DNA from: Verrucomicrobiota bacterium | Lineage (GTDB): Bacteria > Verrucomicrobiota > Verrucomicrobiia > Opitutales > Opitutaceae | Direction of reading: 5' to 3' | Assembly (NCBI GenBank): GCA_023446865.1 | Contig: JAEXPL010000427.1 | Location: 1 to 8,098, forward strand | Length of the DNA: 8,098 nucleotides | In this document: one piece after another, positions 1-6,147 of the stretch | Position numbering within the stretch: position 1 is the first letter of the stretch | How the letters are laid out: each line of letters starts with the position of its first letter | Made by a program: the position numbers and the translations under genes | The notes under the pieces: model-generated | What the model was told of the DNA's origin: nothing | The model's database searches: none | The model's input: the letters and a program-made list of their open reading frames with translations, nothing else

Positions 1-2
1 CG

Positions 3-212
3 TTCATCGTTGGACGCTACTCGACTGGCGATGACCGGTTTCTCCCGTGGTACAAGCTGGTCTCCCGGATGCAGATTCAGGCCGCCGACCATCGAGGGCG
101 CACGGTCTACGGATTGAAACGGCTCGATTGGGCTGGGGCCGGACAGTTCAGCGTGCGGCGCATGCGGGCAAAAAAAGAAGAGTCGGGGGCTTCCGGGAGG
201 GAAGCGTCATGA
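3..212 (+). CDS. 3' end of an unidentified protein-coding gene (partial)
   Basis: An open frame enters from the left edge and ends at a TGA at 210-212, giving about 69 residues. The visible part starts FIVGRYSTGDDRFLPWYKLV and continues with a hydrophilic stretch containing a repeated Arg/Lys pattern; the last 20 residues (MRAKKEESGASGREAS region) are a charged, probably disordered tail. The mixed aromatic and charged composition looks like real coding sequence rather than a shadow frame, and no ATG is needed because the start lies outside the window. I do not recognise the family; no membrane segment or catalytic motif is visible. The stop codon overlaps a small stem-loop at 210-228. The next gene is on the same strand after about 180 nt, so co-transcription is possible but not shown. 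Confidence 0.5.
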   Translation, partial: FIVGRYSTGDDRFLPWYKLVSRMQIQAADHRGRTVYGLKRLDWAGAGQFSVRRMRAKKEESGASGREAS

Positions 213-228
213 AACCGGGCAGGTTTCA
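210..228 (+). terminator. Weak stem-loop at the stop codon of the first gene
   Basis: TGAAACC (210-216) and GGTTTCA (222-228) form a perfect 7-bp inverted repeat around a 5-nt loop. The stem includes the stop codon of the partial upstream gene. There is no T-run after it, so intrinsic termination is doubtful; it may be only a 3'-end stabilising hairpin. The 229-391 stretch to the next gene contains a TTGACC (354-359) but no convincing -10 partner. Confidence 0.3.
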
Positions 229-391
229 CACCGACTCTATGACGGGACAATCGGCATTCGCCTTCGAAAGCCAAGTTCTGATTTGAACGGTATTTCTCAT
301 GCCTGAAACGAGGGGGCGAGGGCGAATGCAGGCGCAACGCTTGTGAGGCAGGTTTGACCAGGTATCGGCATGTCGGGTAGGCATTGGGCCT

Positions 392-952
392 ATGCTCGAC
401 AGGAACGAACGTTGGCAGGCGCTGAACAAGTTGAGGGATGCAGCGATTGCGGACAACGCGTTGTGCTGGAAGTTCTCTCAGCTCGACACCGAGCGGGAGG
501 CGTTCTGGCGCAGGATGACCTACCGGACCGTCTTTGCGTCGATCGAGACGCTGGCGCGTTTTCTTCGTCAGACCGCACTGCTATTCACGGAAGAAGGCGA
601 AGATCCATTCTCTGTGGCTGAACGATTAGCGTTGGCTGAGAAGACGTATGAAGTCGGGTCGGATGGGCTGGTTCGGGAGATTCCGGCTAGGATTCGTACC
701 TTGGACGGCATCTCTCTGTCGCTCGATGCAATCGCTAGAAGCGCAGGTGTCGCGTATAAGGTCGACAAGTCAGGTGAGAATTGGAGATCGCTTTGCTCGG
801 CGAGCAGAGTTCGTGACCGCCTAGCTCACCCGAAAACGGTGGAGGATTTCGCGGTGACCGAAGAAGAGATGCACCTGCTTCATTGCGGATGGCGTTGGTA
901 TATGGATGAGCTTCGGAAGGCTGTGTGCCGACCTGAGTGGAAGACCGAGTAA
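392..952 (+). CDS. Hypothetical protein with HEPN-like R-x4-H motif, 186 aa
   Basis: ATG at 392, TAA at 950-952. The protein is soluble and predicted mostly helical, with Trp/Arg/Glu-rich amphipathic stretches, and has no signal peptide or membrane span. Near the C-terminus R141-D-R-L-A-H146 gives the R-x4-H arrangement seen in HEPN domains, followed by a helix with an acidic run (VTEEEMHLLH). In HEPN ribonucleases such an Arg/His pair is catalytic; that this protein is one is inference from a single motif plus helical character. It could equally be a structural HEPN-like helical bundle or an unrelated hypothetical. Base composition looks less GC-rich than the neighbours, hinting at acquisition. 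No good Shine-Dalgarno precedes the ATG; an alternative ATG at 370 is in another frame. It lies next to a convergent higBA module, so an accessory or defence role is plausible, but no partner antitoxin or nucleotidyltransferase is visible beside it. Confidence 0.65.
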   Translation: MLDRNERWQALNKLRDAAIADNALCWKFSQLDTEREAFWRRMTYRTVFASIETLARFLRQTALLFTEEGEDPFSVAERLALAEKTYEVGSDGLVREIPARIRTLDGISLSLDAIARSAGVAYKVDKSGENWRSLCSASRVRDRLAHPKTVEDFAVTEEEMHLLHCGWRWYMDELRKAVCRPEWKTE

Positions 953-960
953 ACAATTAA

Positions 961-986
961 CCCCGGCGCGCGTGGGGCGGGCCGGG
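961..986 (-). terminator. Terminator-like hairpin, family copy A (end of higBA)
   Basis: CCCGGC (962-967) pairs with GCCGGG (981-986) around a GC-rich loop. On the minus strand the hairpin is preceded by a pyrimidine-rich leader and followed by GGGGTTAATTG. It lies between convergent genes (the HEPN-like CDS ends at 952, higA ends at 1111), so it may stop both transcripts. It is clearly related in sequence to the hairpins at 1948-1972 and 6361-6396. The T tail is short, so termination strength is uncertain. Confidence 0.5.
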
Positions 987-1023
987 ATCTGAGGGAAGGA
1001 TGAGATTGCCGCGAGAAGGCTAA

Positions 1024-1092
1024 CTTCAGCGGGAGGCTGCTGGCGATGAACTCGAAGAGTTTGCCGGGGGCGATGCGAGGGGCGGCGATGGC
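1024..1092 (-). pseudogene. Remnant resembling the C-terminus of NuoN
   Basis: Downstream of and in frame with the higA stop, the minus strand reads AIAAPRIAPGKLFEFIASSL then PLK. The intact NuoN of this window ends with VVPGKLMELIAASLTTIDVA then LK. The shared pattern is PGKL-x-E-x-IA-x-SL and a final LK. The remnant lies about 37 nt before hairpin copy A, almost the same distance as the nuoN stop lies from its own hairpin (copy C), which supports a duplicated 3' end rather than chance. There is no start codon and no complete stop at the same place (CTGAAGTTAG versus CTGAAATAA), so it is not a gene. It may be debris of a second nuoN copy or of a recombination event; the similarity is short. 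Confidence 0.4.
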
Positions 1093-1110
1093 GACGGAGT
1101 GGGGTCGGGG

Positions 1111-1530
1111 TCAGGCCAGAAGCAGGTCGGCACTGATGGCGAAGCGGGCGGAGAGCGCTTTGATGTGGGCCGCGGTGAGGTTGCGGGTGCCCTTGAGGAT
1201 CCGGTACGCGATGGAGCGGTTGACGCCGAGGATCCGGCCGAGGTCGTCGGCGGTGAGGTTGTTCTCGGCGAGGAGGAATTTCAACGTCTCGATGCCGGTG
1301 GCCGGCGCGGGCTCGGGCAGGGTCTCGCGTTCGTAGTCCTCGACGAGCTTGGCCATGAGCTGGAGGTAGTCGTCCTGGTCGCGGTTGAGTTTGAAGCCGG
1401 CGAGGGAGTGCACGATCTCGACGGCGTTGTCGTAGGTGGTGCGGTCGTGGATGGGGCGCGGGACCTGAAGGGCGACGAGCTCGGCATAGGTCTTGGGCAG
1501 GGCGGCGGGAGCGAGAGTGGCGGTTTTCAT
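1111..1530 (-). CDS. higA: HigA-type antitoxin, XRE/HTH domain, 139 aa
   Basis: This is the antitoxin of a type II toxin-antitoxin pair: it binds and neutralises the HigB ribonuclease and, with it, usually represses its own promoter. The N-terminal half (residues 1-70) has the pattern of HigA proteins of the COG5499 type, with acidic DQDDYLQLMAKLVEDYE at 51-67. Residues 80-138 form a helix-turn-helix domain (IETLKFLLAENNLTADDLGR followed by ILGVNRSIAYRILKG and a closing ISADLLL). The ATG at 1530 was chosen because it overlaps the higB stop in an ATGA arrangement (1527-1530), implying translational coupling. An upstream in-frame extension to 1731 runs through higB in another frame and is not credible. 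The toxin-first order is typical of higBA. The stop at 1111-1113 is followed by a NuoN-like remnant and a hairpin terminator. Confidence 0.88.
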   Translation of the reverse strand: MKTATLAPAALPKTYAELVALQVPRPIHDRTTYDNAVEIVHSLAGFKLNRDQDDYLQLMAKLVEDYERETLPEPAPATGIETLKFLLAENNLTADDLGRILGVNRSIAYRILKGTRNLTAAHIKALSARFAISADLLLA

Positions 1531-1832
1531 AGAGTGGAGATCCACGTGTTCTTGCTGTACTCGGCGTGGGGGAGGAACCGCATGGTGAAGACTTCCTGGC
1601 GGTTGTAGTGGATGGCGGTGATCAGGCGGAAGTCGTTCGTGATATTGAAGACGGTCACGGTGCGCCCGCTCGGAGCGGTCACCTGATCGGCGTGGGCGAA
1701 GGTTTGGCGTGTCTGGCTGAAATTCTTCCACTGCGCGGCGCGGACGACCCGGAACCAGTGGTCGAGCGGGGCGCGCGCCTTGGCATGGGTGCGTTTGGCC
1801 TCCTCGAGAAACCGGCGGGTGATGATGCGCAT
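1527..1832 (-). CDS. higB: HigB-family mRNA interferase toxin, 101 aa
   Basis: A RelE-like toxin of the HigB_toxin family, expected to cleave mRNA (typically ribosome-associated) when the antitoxin is lost. The sequence starts MRIITRRFLEEAKRTHAKAR, then LDHWFRVVRAAQWKNF, and the C-terminal half carries the family's hallmarks: VFNITNDFRLITAIHYNRQ at 61-79 and the end motif FLPHAEYSKNTW at 86-97, with H89, E91 and Y92. About 100 residues is the usual full length. The ATG at 1832 is preferred over an in-frame start at 1865 because family members begin with MRII-like sequence and because the 1865 start would lie inside the palindrome at 1847-1867. No clear Shine-Dalgarno is visible. The stop overlaps the higA start by 4 nt. 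All expected residues are present, so the toxin looks intact. Confidence 0.9.
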   Translation of the reverse strand: MRIITRRFLEEAKRTHAKARAPLDHWFRVVRAAQWKNFSQTRQTFAHADQVTAPSGRTVTVFNITNDFRLITAIHYNRQEVFTMRFLPHAEYSKNTWISTL

Positions 1833-1846
1833 GCGGCTGGCTGGGA

Positions 1847-1867
1847 GAGTGACCGAAAAGGTCACTC
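1847..1867 (-). promoter_or_regulatory. Candidate higBA operator (8-bp perfect inverted repeat)
   Basis: GAGTGACC (1847-1854) and GGTCACTC (1860-1867) are perfect arms around GAAAA, ending 15 nt upstream of the higB ATG. HigA-type antitoxins commonly repress their own promoter by binding palindromes in this position. On the minus strand a TTGACG overlaps the far side of the repeat and could be a -35 box, but no good -10 is seen. Operator function is inferred. Confidence 0.5.
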
Positions 1868-2175
1868 CGTCAAGGCGACGCTGGTTGGCGACGATGAAGA
1901 CGATCGGCCGAGCTGGAGCTCGGCGTTCCCAGGGCGGAGAAAAACAACCCCGGCGCGCGGGGCGGGCCGGGGGGGAGTCAAGGCGAGGTTGCCGAGATGG
2001 CGGATTGCGTGAGCCAGCGGCGGGGATGATAGATCTACCTCTACGGAAGAGTCAGCGCAGGGCGACTTCGCCAGGTTGATTATCCGGACCGCGTATAGTC
2101 GATTGAGGTGGTGAATCTGGAGCCGATGCCGTGGCCGGTATCGCCAGGCCGTGATCATTCTGTCGTCGGAGCTGC
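1868..2175. other. Region without a credible gene between higBA and the XRE gene
   Basis: Several open frames cross this stretch on both strands, but none has a recognisable family motif, a plausible start and normal composition together. One minus-strand frame (starting near 2158) reads through the hairpin at 1948-1972 into the higB upstream region, so it is unlikely to be real. The stretch holds hairpin copy B and the upstream side of the higB promoter; between about 1985 and 2175 I see nothing else I can name. It may contain decayed gene sequence. Confidence 0.4.
1948..1972 (-). terminator. Terminator-like hairpin, family copy B
   Basis: CCCCGGC (1948-1954) pairs with GCCGGGG (1966-1972). 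Read on the minus strand the stem is followed by TTGTTTTTC, a good T-rich tail, so it should stop minus-strand transcripts. The only gene feeding into it is the XRE regulator ending at 2176, about 200 nt upstream, which would insulate higBA from it. Sequence on both sides of the stem is shared with copy A. Confidence 0.55.
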
Positions 2176-2472
2176 TCAGGCCCGCCGCCCCGCCGCCGTA
2201 TGCCGCCGGGCTGCAAGCGCTCGCGGGGCCGCGAGTGGTGGAAGCGCCACACCCGCCGCTAGGCGTTCCCAGGGACAGCCAATCGCGAGTTGGATGCGCA
2301 GGGCCGTCGTCACGAGGATGTTGGTCTCTCCCGCCTCGATGCGTTGGACCGTGCGGATGTTCAGGTCCACCAACTCGGCCAACTGTTCCTGCGTGATCTT
2401 GGCCGCGACCCGTTCCCGGCGCAAGTTGGCGCCGAAAACGATCAGGACCGAAGATTCTGCGCGACTAGGCAC
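2176..2472 (-). CDS. XRE-family helix-turn-helix regulator, about 98 aa
   Basis: A small DNA-binding protein. The recognisable domain is FGANLRRERVAAKITQEQLA then ELVDLNIRTVQRIEAGETNI, followed by VTTALRIQLAIGCPWERLA: a standard XRE fold with the HTH at QEQLAELVDLNIRTVQRIE. Start choice is uncertain. GTG at 2472 retains the whole first helix; a TTG at 2424 would cut into it; a GTG at 2568 would add 32 residues encoded across the inverted repeat at 2470-2523, which seems less likely. None has a clear ribosome binding site. After CPWERLA, where relatives I recall usually end, there is an Ala/Arg-rich tail of about 25 residues that may be low-complexity readthrough. It is divergent from the decarboxylase operon, so autoregulation and control of that operon are plausible; this is inference. 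Confidence 0.72.
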   Translation of the reverse strand: MPSRAESSVLIVFGANLRRERVAAKITQEQLAELVDLNIRTVQRIEAGETNILVTTALRIQLAIGCPWERLAAGVALPPLAAPRALAARRHTAAGRRA

Positions 2473-2523
2473 GGCGCATTGTGCCGGAAAAACAGCTTGC
2501 GCGTTACGGCACAATGCACCGTG
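2470..2523. promoter_or_regulatory. Long inverted repeat between divergent XRE and decarboxylase genes
   Basis: Arms 2470-2486 (CACGGCGCATTGTGCCG) and 2507-2523 (CGGCACAATGCACCGTG) are reverse complements over 17 bp with one mismatch (2475/2518), separated by 20 nt. Each arm contains a smaller GCA-N3-TGC palindrome, so two dimer half-sites roughly 31 nt apart (three helical turns) are possible. Its position between divergent genes suggests an operator for the XRE protein; it could instead be a transcript hairpin. No convincing -35/-10 pair was found. Confidence 0.5.
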
Positions 2524-2601
2524 TTTTAATCCGCAGCACGCGACGCGCTGCTCCGCAATTCCGGCCACCGCTCACTGCGACACGTCCCTCCCCGTCCCAT
2601 C

Positions 2602-3762
2602 ATGCCCCTCGCTCGTCCGCTTTGCAGCTTCCTCGCGAAAACCAAGGCCAAATGGAACGCCCACACTCCATGTTTCGTGGTTCGGACGGACCAACTCGTG
2701 CGGATGCTCGGTCACATCAAAAAGCACCTGCCGGGCGAGATCTTGTATTCTCTCAAGACTAATCCTGATCCCGTCATCGCGCGCATGGTGGCGGAAGCGG
2801 GGTGCGGGTTCCTCCTCTCGTCCATTGAGGAGACGGAGCGGCTGCTCGCCACCACGAACGTGGAACGCTGCCGGCTCATGTTCCAATCTCCGAGCCTGAC
2901 GGTGGTGCACTTTGCGCGGCTCAAGGCGCTGGGCGTATCCCGCTTCATCGTCGATTCCGCGAGCCAGCTCGAGTTGATACTGGGCTCGCTTGAGGGCTTT
3001 GCGCGGAAGCCGGAGTTGCTCGTGCGGGTCAATACGGGAGTCTCCGCGCGGAGTCCCGAATTGAAGTACAGCAGCGACTCCTTCCTGGGCTTCCCGCTGG
3101 CGGAGGTGTTGCCGGTGTTTCGCCGGCTCGGACGCCTGCGCGCCGAAGGACGGCTCACCCTCGGGTTGCACAACCACCTACTGTCGCAAAACACCTCGCT
3201 CGCTCTCTGGCGGAAGAATCTGGCGACGCTAGCTGGCTTCGTGGCCGAGCTGCTGCGGCAGGGGATCGAGTTGGATCTTGTCGATTTCGGTGGCGGGTAT
3301 CCCATCCGGTATGGCCGGCACCCGGTGCCGGAGCTCGCGACCATCGCCCGGGAAGTACGGCGGGCCACGGCGCGGATGCGACGGGTGCTGCCCTCGCTGC
3401 GGGTTGCGTTCGAGCCGGGGCGGAAGGTTGTGGGGGAATCGATCTCGCTCGTGACACGCGTGAATCACGTGAAGCGTTTCCTCGGCACCACGGTCGCCAT
3501 CCTCGATTGCTCCCTATATAACGCATCGCTTGATACGTTGATCGTTGATCTGCATCTCCCCGTCGAGCGGCTCGGCGCCCGCCGCAGGCGGAAGCAAGCC
3601 TGCGTGCTGCGCGGCAGCACCCCGGACTCGCTCGATGTGTTCGCCCAGCGCGTCTCCCTGGACTTGGCCGCGGGCGACACGGTGGTCTTCCGCCACGCAG
3701 GCGCCTACGCGTTCGCCTCAGATTTCATCGGGCTCCGCAAGCCCGAGCATATTTTCACCTGA
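2602..3762 (+). CDS. PLP-dependent decarboxylase, ornithine/diaminopimelate (group IV, fold III) family, 386 aa
   Basis: Member of the alanine-racemase-fold decarboxylases that remove CO2 from ornithine, arginine, diaminopimelate or carboxynorspermidine. K52 in YSLKTNPDP is the PLP-binding lysine. Further landmarks: a VDSASQLEL strand (117-125), LHNHLLSQ (189-196, the H-x-H-I-G-S-Q site of LysA), DFGGGYPI (228-235, PLP phosphate loop), EPGRK (271-275), SLYNASLDTLIVD (304-316, with D316 where ornithine decarboxylase has a substrate-binding Asp), GSTPDSLDVF (338-347) and AGAYAFASDF (366-375). Two positions are odd: the usual Cys of GP-x-C-(D/E)-S is Pro341, and the usual Gly of HIGSQ is Leu194. 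The substrate may therefore be non-standard or activity reduced. Length is close to the family norm. ATG at 2602 has no clear Shine-Dalgarno. An EamA transporter gene follows after 13 nt, implying an operon. Substrate not assigned. Confidence 0.87.
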   Translation: MPLARPLCSFLAKTKAKWNAHTPCFVVRTDQLVRMLGHIKKHLPGEILYSLKTNPDPVIARMVAEAGCGFLLSSIEETERLLATTNVERCRLMFQSPSLTVVHFARLKALGVSRFIVDSASQLELILGSLEGFARKPELLVRVNTGVSARSPELKYSSDSFLGFPLAEVLPVFRRLGRLRAEGRLTLGLHNHLLSQNTSLALWRKNLATLAGFVAELLRQGIELDLVDFGGGYPIRYGRHPVPELATIAREVRRATARMRRVLPSLRVAFEPGRKVVGESISLVTRVNHVKRFLGTTVAILDCSLYNASLDTLIVDLHLPVERLGARRRRKQACVLRGSTPDSLDVFAQRVSLDLAAGDTVVFRHAGAYAFASDFIGLRKPEHIFT

Positions 3763-3775
3763 GCGTCGACCGGCC

Positions 3776-4684
3776 GTGGAATTCCTGCTCACCCTCCTGC
3801 CGCCGCTGCTGTGGGCCTCGGCGACGCTGACCGACAAGATGCTCGTCTCCGGCGGCGGCGACGACGCGAAGCCCGGCGCGCTGATGGCGATCTCGGGGTT
3901 CTTCAACCTGCTGTTCGGAACTGCGATCATCCTGCCCCTGCTCTCGGCCACCGGTGGAATTCGAGTCCTCGCCTCGCTGGACGCCGCAACCGTCCTGCCC
4001 CTGCTCCTAAACGGGGCGACGCAAACCGCTGCCATGATCCTGTTTTTGCGTGCGATCACGCTTGAGGAGGTGTCGCGCGTCGATCCGTGGTTCCAGACGA
4101 TCCCGGCGTTCGGCATCGTGCTCGCCTATGGGGTGATCGGCGAACGGCTCGTCTGGTATCAATGGGGTGCCATCGTGCTGCTGGCGGTGGGCGGATGGGT
4201 GATCAAATCCGAGGGCGCTGCAAGCTGGCGAGTCGTGCTCTACATGGTGGCCGCCTCGTTCCTGCTGGCGCTCAACGACACGATTTTCGCCCGCTTCGGA
4301 CGGGAGGTTGGCGGCGGACTATGGCCGGCGATCTTCTGCGATGTCATGGGCAAAGCCGTTTGCGGGCTGGTGCTGCTGCTCGGCCCACGGACGCGGCGCG
4401 GCTTCGTCGTGGGACTGCGGACGAAGTTTCGCCTGCAAACCGTGTCCGAGGTGCTGTTCATTGCCGCCGATTTCCTGTTCGACCGCGCCAAGCTGCTCGC
4501 GCCGGTGGCGATCGTGCAAGGGATCGCGTGCAGCCAACCGGTGTTTACCCTTCTCGGTGCCGCCCTGCTCACGCGCTTGGCGCCGCGGCTCATCCGGGAG
4601 GAGCAGGGCATCGCGTTCTGGCGGAAGTTCGGCGGTATTGCCCTGATCGTCGCTGGCGGCGCAGTCCTCGCGACGACCCGCTAG
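3776..4684 (+). CDS. EamA/DMT-superfamily transporter, about 302 aa
   Basis: An inner-membrane protein of the drug/metabolite transporter superfamily, which usually exports or imports amino acids, amines or other small metabolites. Around ten hydrophobic segments can be counted, in the two-half arrangement of EamA proteins: the first half ends with FGIVLAYGVIGERLVWYQW and a glycine-rich GAIVLLAVGGWVI helix, and the second half ends with the matching FGGIALIVAGGAVLA helix. Start is taken as GTG at 3776, only 13 nt after the decarboxylase stop, because it gives MEFLLTLLPPLLWASATLTD as the first helix; the frame is open further upstream but that part is a shadow of the decarboxylase. The close spacing suggests co-transcription, and that the transporter moves the substrate or product of the decarboxylase. 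Direction and substrate cannot be read from sequence. Confidence 0.85.
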   Translation: MEFLLTLLPPLLWASATLTDKMLVSGGGDDAKPGALMAISGFFNLLFGTAIILPLLSATGGIRVLASLDAATVLPLLLNGATQTAAMILFLRAITLEEVSRVDPWFQTIPAFGIVLAYGVIGERLVWYQWGAIVLLAVGGWVIKSEGAASWRVVLYMVAASFLLALNDTIFARFGREVGGGLWPAIFCDVMGKAVCGLVLLLGPRTRRGFVVGLRTKFRLQTVSEVLFIAADFLFDRAKLLAPVAIVQGIACSQPVFTLLGAALLTRLAPRLIREEQGIAFWRKFGGIALIVAGGAVLATTR

Positions 4685-5011
4685 CCCCCCCGACCCTCGC
4701 ACGAGGCGTTGCCCGGCGGTGGTGAACCGGTATTTCTGGAGACGGTTGTTGGGTTGTCCGGGATGTTCATCTTGAGGAACCCGGCGGCGGCGCCTGCCTG
4801 CTGGTCCTGTTCCCGGGAATGCTCGGGAGCGCTGACGTTGCCTCCATGTCGGGCACCGATATCGAAGCGTCCGTCGAGGCGGAAGCGAGGTGCAGGTGGC
4901 GTGCTCGCGGGCATGGCGCGCCTCTTCGCGATGGGCTCTCTCGGCCTTGGTGATGCGTTCACCGTGGTATTCGATGATCAAATGGAAGGCCGGGAAGGCG
5001 GCGCACGCGTA

Positions 5012-5046
5012 ATACCAAGTAGCATTCAAATATATAATAACCCTGC
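5012..5046 (+). repeat. IS630 left terminal inverted repeat
   Basis: Starts ATACCAAGTAGC and ends TATAATAACCCTGC. Its partner at the other end reads, on the minus strand, ATACCATCTTGC to TATAATAACCCAGC with identical spacing. The transposase stop codon (5028-5026) lies inside this repeat. Confidence 0.8.
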
Positions 5047-6083
5047 GGGAAGCCACGGGAAGCAGGTGAGTTTCCGCAGGCGTGGCGGATCGTTGAGGAG
5101 GAGGAGCAGCTCGGTTTCGAGACGAACTTCGACGCCGGCAAGGTCGGCGAAGAACTGGTTGGCGAAGCCCTTTTCGCGGGTTTCGTCCCAGACATGCTCG
5201 GTGGGATTGCACTCCGGGGTGTAGGGTGGGAGCAGTTCCAATCGGAGCCGTTCGGGTACGGGGAGTTGCTTGGATTTGTGCCAGCCCGCTCCGTCCAGAA
5301 AGCACAGCAGGCGATGGTCGGGCCAGCAGGCGAGCAGCTGGAGGATGAAGCGCGCCATGGCCGGGGTGTTGCACTTGGGCTCGATCATCGCCGTGCCTTC
5401 TCCCTCCACGGGCGCGATTGCGGCAAAGGCGTACAGGGACTCGCGCACGACCTGCCGCCAGACCTTGGGCCGGACCGGCTCCGGGGCCCAGCAGGAACGC
5501 AACACGCTGATGCGGCCGAAACGGCCCTCGTCCATGAACAGGATCTTCAGCCGCGCCCCATGCTGCGCGCGTTCCTGCGCGACGATCTGGGCGAACTTTT
5601 TTTAAACGCCTCCTCGGCGCCCGGATCCTTCTTGGGATGGCTGGGCCGGGGCACGACCTTGCGCCAGCCTGCCCTGGCCAACAAACGGTAGACCGTCGAG
5701 GCTGCGACGGGATGCCCGACCAACTTCTCGTAGTCGCGCTTGAGCGTGCCGACTTCGACCATCTGTCCCGCCCCGGCGGCTTGGACATGACGTTGCAACA
5801 GCGCCGCTTCCTGCTCGTCGGCGAGCAACGTGCGGCGCCGGCCGCCGCGACCGGGCCGGCCCACCAGGAAGGCCTCGCCCTCGCGCAGGAAACGCGAGTG
5901 CAGCACCCGCACCGTGTTGACGCTCAAACCGGTCACCTGCGCGATGCGCTCCGGGGGTGATGCGTCCAAAGCTCGGATCAAAACCGCTTGGATGCGCCGC
6001 TGCTCGGCGACAGTGGCGGCGGTCTTGAGCAATCGCTGCAGACGCTGGGCGCTGCCTGGGGGAAATGGCTTGGGCGGACGCAT
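5026..6083 (-). CDS. IS630-family DDE transposase, made by -1 frameshift (orfA 6083-5547, fused product about 352 aa)
   Basis: Cuts and joins DNA at TA sites to move the element. ATG at 6083 is preceded by GGAGG seven bases upstream, the best ribosome binding site in the window. Residues about 30-75 form a helix-turn-helix region (ERIAQVTGLSVNTVRVLHSR), and 110-150 a second DNA-binding part ending PRPSHPKKDPGAEEAFKK. The catalytic domain is in the -1 frame: D185 (FMDEGRF), D264 (FLDGAGWHKSK) and E296 (PPYTPECNPTEHVW), the IS630 DDE pattern. The switch is at TTT AAA AAA A (5606-5597); re-reading one base gives KKKFAQIV and continuous homology. Without shifting, orfA ends at 5547 (178 aa) and lacks all catalytic residues. 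Programmed frameshifting or transcript slippage on A7 is likely, because both frames are otherwise intact; a simple inactivating indel is the alternative. Confidence 0.85.
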
Positions 6084-6112
6084 GAAAAAACCTCCGGGCG
6101 AAGGCACCGGAG

Positions 6113-6147
6113 GCTGGGTTATTATACGTATGCCTGCAAGATGGTAT
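6113..6147 (-). repeat. IS630 right terminal inverted repeat
   Basis: Minus-strand reading from 6147: ATACCATCTTGC, variable middle, then TATAATAACCCAGC. It lies 30 nt upstream of the transposase ATG, so the transposase promoter probably overlaps this end. The outermost base overlaps the TA target duplication (6147-6148). Confidence 0.8.

Larger units (their letters stand above)
5012..6146 (-). mobile_element. IS630-family insertion sequence, about 1.1 kb
   Basis: The ends carry imperfect terminal inverted repeats of about 35 bp: 5012-5046 and the complement of 6147-6113 match at 26 of 35 positions, with outer block TACCA and inner block TATAATAACCC in register. TA flanks both sides (5010-5011, 6147-6148), as expected for IS630/Tc1-mariner target duplication. 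Removing the element and one TA restores an uninterrupted SET-domain frame, which fixes the boundaries to within a base or so; one extra A at 5012 has no counterpart at the right end. It encodes a single frameshifted DDE transposase. Confidence 0.85.

Noticed and set aside
354..383. Possible promoter with TTGACC as -35 before the HEPN-like gene
   Set aside because: The -10 candidate (TAGGCA) is poor; not enough to annotate.
1099..1608. Plus-strand open frame of 169 codons rich in Val, Gly and Glu
   Set aside because: Antisense shadow of higA/higB; no motif.
1922..2274. GGCGTTCCCAGGG repeated at 1922-1934 and 2262-2274
   Set aside because: A single 13-nt match is not unexpected in 8 kb of GC-rich DNA, and one copy lies inside the XRE coding region.
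2712..3368. Minus-strand open frame of 218 codons
   Set aside because: Shadow of the decarboxylase gene, whose motifs on the plus strand are unambiguous.
4319..5788. A 489-codon minus-strand open frame spanning EamA antisense, the SET remnant and IS630
   Set aside because: It crosses an IS boundary and is antisense to a clear transporter. Only a short part (about 4890-5009) carries a real signal, the SET fragment.
5033..6126. IS ends placed at the perfect TATAATAACCC inverted repeats
   Set aside because: Similarity continues outward in register to ATACCA at both sides, the transposase stop would fall outside the element, and the SET frame is restored only with the wider boundaries.
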